Positions 55,560 through 64,000 of a stretch of 64,000 nucleotides of DNA are shown one piece after another. This DNA comes from Margaritifera margaritifera (lineage: Eukaryota > Mollusca > Bivalvia > Unionida > Margaritiferidae). The notes below the pieces were generated by a model that was given only the letters and a program-made list of their open reading frames with translations, was not told the origin of the DNA and searched no databases. The stretch spans positions 7,030,501 to 7,094,500 of the forward strand of contig JAQPZY010001670.1 of the NCBI GenBank assembly GCA_029931535.1, written 5' to 3'. Numbering within the stretch: the first letter of the stretch is position 1; the number at the start of each line of letters is the position of its first letter. Position numbers and translations under genes: made by a program.

Positions 55560-57125
55560 ATCTTATAGTTGTGGTATATTGCAGTAGTAGTATATATATA
55601 TTATAGTCAGGGCCGTCGTAAGGGGCGGACGATACGGGCGATGGCCCGGAGCGCCAAGTCCGTGGGGGCGCCATTTCGTGGAGTTTGCGGTATTTGTTCC
55701 AAGTGGGGGCGCCAAAGGCGACGACACACGCCCAGGGCACCGTTTGGTCCAACGCAAACTTGCGACGGCCCTGCGTATAGTCCTGGTATCTTGCAGCAGT
55801 AGTAGATATCTTGTCGTGGTACATTGCATTAGTAGTATAGATCTTACAGTCGTGGTACAATGCATTAGTAGTATAGATCTTACAGTCGTGCTACAATGCA
55901 TTAGTAGTATAGATCGTATAGTCGTGGTGCATTGCATTTGTATAGATCTTAGAGTCGTGGTACATTGCATTAGTAGTATAGATCTTATAGTCGTGGTACA
56001 TTGCATTAGTAGTATAGATCTTATAGTCGTGGTACATTGCATTAGTAGTATAGATCTTATAGTCGTGGTACATTGCATTTGTATAGATCTTATAGTCGTG
56101 GTACATTGCAGTAGTAGTATGGATCTTATAGTCGTGGTACATTGCATTAGTAGTACAGATCTTATAGTCGTGGTACATTGCAGTAGTAGTATAGATCTTA
56201 TAGTCGTGGTACATTGCATTTGTATAGATCTTATAGTCGTGGTACATTGCAGTAGTAGTATAGATCTTATAGTCGTGGTACATTGCATTAGTAGTATAGA
56301 TCTTATAGTCGTGGTACATTGCATTTGTATAGATCTTATAGTAGTGGTATATTGCAGTAGTAGTATAGATCTTACAGTCGTGGTACAATGCATTAGTAGT
56401 ATAGATCTTACAGTCGTGCTACAATGCATTAGTAGTATAGATCGTATAGTCGTGGTGCATTGCATTTGTATAGATCTTAGAGTCGTGGTACATTGCATTA
56501 GTAGTATAGATCTTATAGTCGTGGTACATTGCATTAGTAGTATAGATCTTATAGTCGTGGTACATTGCATTAGTAGTATAGATCTTATAGTCGTGGTACA
56601 TTGCATTAGTAGTATAGATCTTATAGTCGTGGTACATTGCATTTGTATAGATCTTATAGTCGTGGTACATTGCAGTAGTAGTATGGATCTTATAGTCGTG
56701 GTACATTGCATTAGTAGTACAGATCTTATAGTCGTGGTACATTGCAGTAGTAGTATAGATCTTATAGTCGTGGTACATTGCATTTGTATAGATCTTATAG
56801 TCGTGGTACATTGCAGTAGTAGTATAGATCTTATAGTCGTGGTACATTGCATTAGTAGTATAGATCTTATAGTCGTGGTACATTGCATTTGTATAGATCT
56901 TATAGTAGTGGTATATTGCAGTAGTAGTATAGATCTTATAGTAGTGGTACATTGCATTAGTAGTATAGATCTTATAGTAGTGGAATCGTAGTATAGATCT
57001 TATAGTAGTGGTACATTGCAGTAGTAGTATAGATCTTATAGTAGTGGTATATTGCAGTAGTAGTATAGATCTTATAGTAGTGGAATCGTAGTATAGATCT
57101 TATAGTAGTGGTATATTGCAGCAGT
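55560..57125. repeat. 36/33-bp minisatellite with ~530-560-bp higher-order unit
   Basis: Two monomer types: 36 bp (GTAGTATAGATCTTATAGTC, GTGGTACATTGCATTA) and 33 bp (TTTGTATAGATCTTATAGTC, GTGGTACATTGCA). Distinct variants (CTTACAGTCGTGGTACAATG, ATCGTATAGTCGTGGTGCAT, ATCTTAGAGTC) recur in the same order 528 bp apart (55843 and 56371). The second super-unit is one monomer longer. Both monomers are multiples of three, so both strands are open for over 400 codons. A hAT-like MITE splits the left end. Confidence 0.95.
55608..55773. mobile_element. 166-bp hAT-like MITE in minisatellite
   Basis: Terminal inverted repeats CAGGGCCGTCGTAAG and CTTGCGACGGCCCTG (one mismatch). Flanks ATTATAGT and CGTATAGT agree at 6 of 8 positions, as expected for an 8-bp duplication inside an array. 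The interior is GC-rich (GGCGCC repeats) unlike its surroundings. Confidence 0.83.
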
Positions 57126-57458
57126 CAATTTTACAAGCATTCATCACTTCGATAATTTGAAACCTAAATTCCCTACTGCAAGTCCCGGAGACTTTCATAC
57201 AGATCGTGCATTTATTAGCAACCAAAACACGGAGGTGTGGGTACTTTACAGCTCTAAATCCTTGTTCAGCATTCACTTTATCAAAAAATCTATAACTTTC
57301 CTGTTTATTTTCCTTATTATAGTGTTTTTTTCTGACAAAGATTTGAGCATTGATCTTGCCTTCAGATTTTATCCTACACAATTCACAACACACACGCGCG
57401 CGCGCGCGGAAACTCACGTTTTTCCTTCATATACTAGATGTTTATAGAAAGGTGGAGA

Positions 57459-57516
<58 letters not shown>

Positions 57517-58273
57517 AACATTTGATGTCAACAAAATTATAATCTACGTCATCATCAATGCTAACACAAAAGTAAGACCAATATGTTGAACTGCACTGCA
57601 CCGTGCTACATGAGCAAGCAATACAATGAAAGGTAAGACTGCAGATCGACTTGTATCTAAGATGAAGTAATAGATAAAATACACAAACCTGCACATAAAT
57701 CACCTTCAACTAAGCTTTTTTGGTTCACTATATTTAAATGTATTATATAGCCAGACTCCTTCATGGCAAAACAAATTGCTGGCTTTTGATGTTATCTGCA
57801 TAATATTCCTGTATTGATCAGCATACATCTTTCATAAGACCATATAATTATGGATGATGACAAAATGGGCCGCTCTAAATTGCTAAGTAGAATAATTATA
57901 GTACAGTGCCTTTTAAGTTTATCTGAACCCCGATATATAAGCATGCATTGATTGTGATTTATTATTCTGATAAATATTAGAATCATTTTTTTCTCGATCT
58001 GCCAGGTAGAGATAGAGTGAGATCTGCATTTGTCAGGAATCACTTAGGACCTGTGAAATGTGACATTATAAATATAACAGACCCTTAGAATAACGTTTGA
58101 TACTGAAATCAGTATTAATGTTCAAATTATGCAGTAAACAAGGTCCTTGAAATGGGCAGCACTATACTAAATTACACTACAACACACAATTTATTTACAC
58201 ACTCATGCATCTTACAAAGCATCTAATTTTCCGAAGGAAAATACAACTAGGTATAAACTCTGATCAGGGATTG
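57126..58273. other. Unassigned, with (TA)n(GA)n microsatellite
   Basis: 57456-57514 is a compound (TA)n(GA)n tract. The remainder is AT-rich with no gene, RNA or repeat I can identify. Confidence 0.5.
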
Positions 58274-58281
58274 TCTGATGA

Positions 58282-58345
58282 CAGTGGCGTAGCAAGAAAT
58301 TCTGCCCACCTCAAAAAAAAGAAAAAAAAAAAAAAAACGCCACTG
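58282..58345. mobile_element. 64-bp hAT-like mini-MITE
   Basis: CAGTGGCG at the left end and CGCCACTG at the right end. Perfect 8-bp duplication TCTGATGA on both sides (58274-58281 and 58346-58353). The interior is little more than AGCAAGAAATTCTGCCCACC and an A-rich run, so it is close to the minimum length for a mobilised element. Confidence 0.9.
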
Positions 58346-58589
58346 TCTGATGATGGGAAACTTTTCAAACGTTGTATTATACAGTGAGTTACAGGTTTGG
58401 AAAAGTAACTAATTAATGTTGAAAAGGTGTTTCATTGTATCCAGCTGGTACTTATGGCGAGCACTGTTACATCCTGTAGAGAGCTTGATGTGTTTCAACA
58501 TCATGTGTTACTTATTAATACAAATTTTGGTACATATTAGCACATATTTTGTTTCAATAACACATATCATGTGGAGTATTTCATATTTA

Positions 58590-58780
58590 AAATGTTGTTG
58601 GTTTTAAACGGCACTTTCAGCACTGTGTTTTTAGCCATATCATGTCACGGAAATAGGAGCTAAGTGCCCCTTTACCAAGGATACACAGAGGCAGTCAACG
58701 GGCTGGGCTGGGATGGGCGTTTATAGTACCCGCGACACTTGGATTACGTGTACGACGATAGACCAATTTAGCCACTGCGA
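58590..58780 (-). mobile_element. SINE copy 3, best preserved
   Basis: Contains the family core (TTGGTTTTAAACGGCACTTT, CCATATCATGTCACGGAAAT, GAGCTAAGTGCC). At its far end, read on the minus strand, is a tRNA-like head: AGTGGCTAAATTGGTCTATC (A-box region), TCGTACACGTAATCCAAGTG, then a diverged B box TCGCGGGTACTATAA. This orientation also defines the 23815 and 27655 copies. Confidence 0.8.
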
Positions 58781-60222
58781 TATCCATCATTAAAGGGACA
58801 AACATTATTTGACAGTCTTCTTGCTTTATAAGAGTTCTTTTGCTGGAGCCTGGGGCTAGAATTAGACAATGATACAACTCTTCGTCTCTACCTCACCAAA
58901 TACACTGTATATGTGTCATGTCAGCAGCGCATCCTGGCACTTGACACATTACATTACAGTATTTGAATTGTACATCACACTGCGTCTTTATTTATTTATT
59001 TACAAATATTGTATACAAGTATCGTTACTTTTTGAAAGAGATGAGAATGTACTGATGTAATTTAGTCTGACTTGTGTTCTAGTTATAATGAACAAGTGGA
59101 TCAAGTGACCCTGATATTGCTCACCTGGCTTGCATAACTTAACAGCTGATCATTTTACTAAGCAGGCTTATGTATTATTGCAAGAACACAGCATATGTAA
59201 ACTATCTTCCAAACTTTATATCAGAGATTTTACCTATTTTACTATATCTTGATAAATATTCTTTCCAAAGATAAACGTATAATTAATATGCACAGTCTCT
59301 TGCCAGCAATCAAAGTCATCCAAGATCTTTAAAAGTTAGGTTCACAGACGAAGCCTTCATTTGTGGTCTACAGTCACATATCTTTCTCACGAATTTAAAG
59401 TATAATTCACAGGGGTAGTGGGTGGAGGGTGTTATTGTTATTGTTTTTGTTTCTTTTTTGTGTATTTTTTTTTTCTTTTTTTTTTTTGGGTAGGCTACGG
59501 ATTCTTTACTCTTGGTAAATAAATCTGGAAGTGTTTCGGGAGAAAAGCATACTGGGGTAAATTTCTTAATAAAAGCTAGAAGAAGAAAAAATCATAATAA
59601 TTTACGAGTAATGGCATTGAATATATGAAATGCCAGACAATAATGCACAATGCATGTGATAACATACAAATGACACTTGTTTCAGTCATTTTAGCATGGC
59701 AATACTAGCAGCTGTCACACTCTATTTCACCAAACATATCAAAAGCGCTTCCAAGTATTTAAAAATTTAAAATGTGGCAAAGTCTTTAGAAATAATTCTC
59801 TGCAAATAAACGTATGAACTTAGACATGGTTTTTGCAAGAAATATGTTCAACTGGAGCAAAATCAATATTAGAAGAAAAAAAAAACACAATTACATGCAG
59901 ACACACATACACACACACATATGTGTGTGTGCGTGTGTGTGTGTGTGTGTGTAGAAATTCTGGTCCTTAATTACAACATTGCACATAATTTATGCTAGCC
60001 TGCAATTTAACATTATTTCTTCTAATTTCTATTTTATACTTTTTCCAGTCATAAATTACAAATTAATCATTTTAATCCCTAAGGTGCATTATTTTGCTAA
60101 TTTGTATAAATTGTTCTTTTAAAATTATATATCTTTTTGTATTCTAATTTTTACAAGCAAAGAACTCGGTAACTACAATCCTGTGATTCTCAAATGTCAG
60201 TATCATTGGTTACTTCCCTTGC

Positions 60223-60276
<54 letters not shown>

Positions 60277-60349
60277 TAAATATTTTTAATTGAAAACAAA
60301 ATTGTTTCAATCGCATACGATCTGAGAACTATTTCTAACTGAGCTGAAT
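58781..60349. other. Unassigned, microsatellites
   Basis: AT-rich sequence with a T/C-rich run at 59440-59490, a CACACA/TGTGTG compound tract at 59898-59952 and a (GA)n run at 60223-60270. No gene is seen. Confidence 0.5.
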
Positions 60350-60830
60350 TTCATTAATATGTGAAGATCTTGCTCATAATAAAACTAATTGGACATTTTG
60401 ATGATATATGTCTGTTTAACAAGTTTTCTCAAAATCGGATCAAAAATAGTCTCTAAAGTAGTAACAAGTTCAGCCAATCAGATGCAAGATTACCTCAATA
60501 ATATGCGTTTAGCTCGCTCATATCGAACGTTATAGACATCATGCATTCCAAGTTTAATCGAAATCAGATCAGAAATATGACTTCCAGAGTGGTAATGAAC
60601 TCAACCTATCAGATGCAAGATCACCTCATTAATATGCATATATCTCGCTCATATTCGAACCTGTCTGAGATATTTACGATATAAACCTATATTTCAAGTT
60701 TGGTCAAACTCAGATCAAAAACATGGCGTCCATAGTGGTAACAAACAAATGTTGACGGACGGACGACGGACACATGGTCATACCATAAGCTCACTATACT
60801 CTACAGTCAGGTGAGCTAAAATTTGCAGTG
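60350..60830. repeat. ~120-bp repeats with ACGGACGGACGACGGAC tail
   Basis: Three diverged copies of a unit with CAATCAGATGCAAGATTACC, TCAATAATATGC, CTCGCTCATATCGAACGTTA, and CAAGTTTAATCGAAATCAGA. They end at 60755 with GACGGACGGACGACGGACAC and TGGTCATACCATAAGCTCAC then CAGGTGAGCTAAAA. This has the same architecture and tail class as the 19.4-21.2 kb and 29.2-29.7 kb blocks, with unrelated internal units. 60831-61310 is unassigned. Confidence 0.7.
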
Positions 60831-61320
60831 CAAGTGAAACTTGGAGTTGACTGAAAATGTTGCTCATCAATCAACTGTATATACCTTTTTGTAAACCACT
60901 TTGCTCATTTTGTGCCTGTACTAGAGGAATTAAACTTATAATGGTATATTCAACAGGCATTAAACGATGTAATGAAGTTACTGTTATTGGAATACTTTTT
61001 CACTTTATCCGGATTGCTCGATTTTAAAATAAGAAACGACTTGTATTTGAAATAAGTTTGATACCAAACACAAATTGTTAGAAATATACCAAAATGTACA
61101 TAACAGACTTTCTATTCGTGCAATTTAAAAAGACTTTTAAAATTTTAGTGTCTAATAAAAATAAGAAACACAAAAATATCTCCTCTATCACAACATAAAA
61201 TTTTACCTTCAAAGACCTATTCCACAGGTACAAAAGAGGCAAGTAAATAGTCCCAGGGAATAAGAACCCAGCAGTTGAGAGTAGTTTGATCATATGTGCT
61301 AAGGCAGTGACCGGTAGCGT

Positions 61321-61640
61321 CATTTGCTTAACAATAGGAAGTCAGACATAGTTTCAGAAAGGTCTTATATACCAATCTCTGTGTAGTGGACCTTTACGAC
61401 ATTTGCTTAACAATAGGAAGTCAGACATAGTTTCAGAAAGGTCTTATATACCAATCTCTGTGTAGTGGACCTTTACGACATTTGCTTAACAATAGGAAGT
61501 CAGACATAGTTTCAGAAAGGTCTTATATACCAATCTCTGTGTAGTGGACCTTTACTACATTTGCTTAACAATAGGAAGTCAGACATAGTTTCAGAAAGGT
61601 CTTATATACCTATCTCTGTTTAATGGACCCTACCGACATT
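61321..61640. repeat. 79-bp tandem repeat, 4 copies
   Basis: Unit CATTTGCTTAACAATAGGAA, GTCAGACATAGTTTCAGAAA, GGTCTTATATACCAATCTCT, GTGTAGTGGACCTTTACGA. The first three copies are almost identical. Confidence 0.95.
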
Positions 61641-62165
61641 TTCTTAAAAGCAAGAAGTCAGACATAGTTTCACTAAGGGCTTAGATACCAGTCCCTGTGT
61701 ATTGGACCTTTCTGAAAGGGTTCAGATACCAGTCCCTGTGTAGTGGACCTTTCTGAAAGGGTTCAGATACCAGTCCCTGTGTAGTGGACCTTTCTGAAAG
61801 GGTTCAGATACCAGTCCCTGTGTAGTGGACCTTTTCTGAAAAGGATTAGATACCAATCCCTGTGTAGTGAACTTTCCATAAAGGGACTAGATACCAATCC
61901 CTGTGTAGTGGACTTTTCTGAAAGGGCTCAGATACCAATCCATGTGTAGTGGACCTTTATGAAAGGACTTCGATACCAATCCTAGTGTAATGGACTTTTC
62001 TGGAAGGGCTTATATACCAACCCCTGAGTTGTGAACATCTCCGAAAGGGCTTAGATACCAGCCCCTGTGTAGTTGACCTTTCCAGCATTCGCTTAACAAA
62101 AGGAAGTCAGACATAGTTTTAGAAAGGGCTTAGATACAATCCCTGCGTAGTGAACCTTTCGTCAC
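61641..62165. repeat. ~39-bp subunits derived from the 79-bp repeat
   Basis: Only the second half of the 79-bp unit is amplified here (TTTCTGAAAGGGTTCAGATA, CCAGTCCCTGTGTAGTGGACC), about 12 copies. A full 79-bp-like unit reappears at the right edge (62085-62160). The array thus switches period from 79 to about 39 and back. Confidence 0.9.
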
Positions 62166-62439
62166 CTATCCCACTTCCACAATATATCATATACAAATTC
62201 AAATAATCTTAACTCAAAGCATTTTACAACCATTATTCATAAAATTTTCAGTTTGCACTAAAATCTTAACACTAATTCACATGGGGTAAAATTATGTGTT
62301 ATGTTAATGAGTAGGGCGTGTTTACCTCAACTCTGGCGATAGGTCAATTAGATAAGTAGGTGCTAAGCATAGTTGATTGACACTTGGAAAGGTCTAATAA
62401 TCTAGTCCAACTTGGAACAAAATGTACAGCTTCGTTGAA

Positions 62440-62805
62440 CCAGGGACAGTATATAACACGGGGATTGGGAACTCAGGGACAGTATAGAGCACGGGGATTG
62501 GAAACTCAGGGGCAGTATATAGCACGGGGATTGGAAACTTAGGGACAGTGTATAGCACGGGGATTGGAAACTCAAGGACGGTATATAGCACGGGGATTGG
62601 AAACTTAGGGACAGTATATAGTACGGGCATTGGAAACTTAGGGACAGTGTATAGCACGGGGATTGGAAACTCAGGGACAGTGTATGGCACGGGGATTGGA
62701 AACTTAGGGACAGTGTATAGCACGGGGATTGGAAACTCAAGGACAGTATATAGTACGAGGATTGGAAACTTAGGGACAGTATATAGCACGGGGATGGGAA
62801 ACTCC
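62440..62805. repeat. 33-bp minisatellite, about 11 copies
   Basis: Unit GGGACAGTATATAGCACGGG GATTGGAAACTTA, with AGTGTATAG and CTCAAGGAC variants. The minus strand is open for over 130 codons (11-residue repeats such as FPIPVLYTVPK) because 33 is a multiple of three. Confidence 0.95.
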
Positions 62806-63830
62806 ATAGAGCTGCCATTTATTAATCGTTCCTTTTTTTATATGCAAACGAGGTTCACATTGATCGGCTGAGCAGTAAGATCAAAGGCACACCTTGTATG
62901 AATTTGCCCTCAGGCGATATACCTAGCTGTGCTTACCTAGGTAACTGTTCTATTGGAAAGCAATTTATATTTTGTACCGTTCCTATTTTAAATTACAATT
63001 TAATATCTTGTTAATATGTGTACACATCCATTCTGAGATATCTTTAGTTAATTTTATGATAGCGATAAAGATAATGATATTCCACTGTTAAGTTAACCTT
63101 GATGTTCACTTTTAAAGTATCAAAACATGTACATGGAATAAATTACTGCCGCAATTAATTTTTTTAATGTAATGAGAGTACATAAATGTACATTTTATTA
63201 ATGTATCTTGCATACACATTTTTAAAAGTGGTTTAGAAAAAAAGCCATGGTGTACATTTTCTATGCAAATTTTAAAATGTATCTTTCATGTTTCATTTTT
63301 TTCAAAAATATTTCCTTAAATGTTCAAATAAATTAAACTAACGCACTCTCAAGTCTTTTGCCAATATAAGGATACCTTTATTTCTGATGTTAATGATGAA
63401 ATATAGGGGCAGTGTGGTTTACAAAACATTTACAATAAATGAGCTTCTCTGGCCTCTTCAATAGATCCATCTTATGATCTTACAGTGCATTGGGAACCTC
63501 ATTTGCATAACAACAGAGAACGGGTGACATTCTGAGTTCTAGGCAGGAGCTTCCAATCCCGCTGTATGCCAGTCCCAGCTTGAACAAAATTTGTAGACGT
63601 TTCTTATTCAAGCAAAACGAAGAAGCACAATGGCTAACTTCAGTAAGATAACGATTGCTATAAAATGATTGATACATTAATGACAGATGTGCATTTGATC
63701 TATATCAGGGCATGTGATTAAGAAAGTTTAGAATCAGATATGGAATGATGAGATGCAACACATACGGACTAAATTCCAGTTGTGTTCCCTGAGGTAGCAA
63801 ATACTACTCAAGTCCCAACATGAACACTTG
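62806..63830. other. Unassigned AT-rich sequence
   Basis: No supportable gene. A 65-codon minus-strand frame at 63480-63677 has higher GC than its surroundings, but no domain and no convincing splice pair. Confidence 0.4.
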
Positions 63831-64000
63831 AGGGACCGACCATTTAAGTTCGGGGAGACCTGTGATTTTCTTTCAAACCATGATTTTTGTTGCTGTTGTT
63901 TTGTTGTTTTTTACCCTCAAGATAAGTAACTTTTTTCAGCTAATCTAATGGATATAATTAGTTCCTTTCTTTCTACAGATCAGAAGATCAGAACAGGAAT
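63831..64000. mobile_element. Fold-back MITE, family C, truncated by window edge
   Basis: Opens AGGGACCGACCATTTAAGTT and continues with CTGTGATTTTCTTTC, then a T-rich interior with CTAATGGATATAATTAGT. This matches the first 170 bp of the 13914 element. The right arm lies beyond the window. Confidence 0.75.

Noticed and set aside
55563..56991. 464-codon and 437-codon open frames on opposite strands
   Set aside because: Both are the 36/33-bp minisatellite read through; composition and variants show no coding selection.
63480..63677. Possible coding exon on the minus strand
   Set aside because: Only moderate GC elevation; no domain and no convincing acceptor/donor pair.

Overview
The window is AT-rich, intron- and repeat-dominated animal DNA. 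The only host-gene sequence I can support is one coding exon on the minus strand (15016-15177). It encodes part of a cGMP-binding GAF domain of the PDE5/PDE6/PDE11 phosphodiesterase group. Everything else is transposable elements, their decayed genes, minisatellite arrays and unassigned AT-rich DNA. The mix of LINEs with C-terminal zinc-knuckle tails, tRNA-headed SINEs, Polinton and Ty3/gypsy elements, and long arrays of 30-58 bp minisatellites suggests a lophotrochozoan, most likely a bivalve mollusc. That placement is inference.

Layout. 1-15 kb: minisatellite arrays (58, 44, 44, 31, 22, 44, 41, 53, 53 and 42 bp units), a degenerate LINE ORF1/endonuclease region (6.29-7.87 kb) split by a MITE, three copies of that palindromic MITE and a larger TA-flanked MITE. 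15.0 kb: the GAF exon. 15.5-21.2 kb: three blocks of diverged ~140-150 bp repeats. 21.2-23.6 kb: a LINE reverse transcriptase with a 36-bp array and an opposite-strand LINE fragment inside it. 23.8-30.97 kb: SINEs, a 1.2 kb 30-bp array, more ~145-bp repeats and a 51-bp array. 30.99-50.82 kb: a nested transposon complex. 50.8-64 kb: small MITEs, 42-bp and 36/33-bp arrays (the latter with higher-order structure), microsatellites, a SINE, and 79-, 36- and 33-bp arrays.

The centrepiece is the nested complex, whose boundaries can be set to the base. A LINE (plus strand) was hit by a Polinton/Maverick (33330-50638) that left a perfect 6-bp duplication AATCCA on both sides. The interrupted LINE reading frame resumes exactly after the right duplication. 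The Polinton keeps the integrase C-terminus with chromodomain, a penton-like minor capsid protein, a short basic protein, the double-jelly-roll major capsid protein and an adenain-type protease, all on the plus strand and all broken. I see no protein-primed DNA polymerase or packaging ATPase. A Ty3/gypsy retrotransposon (44982-50597, minus strand) then inserted into the Polinton right terminal inverted repeat, with a 4-bp duplication GTTA. A 288-bp hAT-like MITE interrupted the major capsid gene with an 8-bp duplication.

The most unusual signal is in the Polinton left arm. Three sites resemble metazoan replication-dependent histone mRNA 3' ends (stem-loop plus purine-rich downstream element). 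Two of them flank a divergent CCAAT/CRE/TATA promoter region in a histone-pair-like layout, yet no histone protein is recognisable between them.
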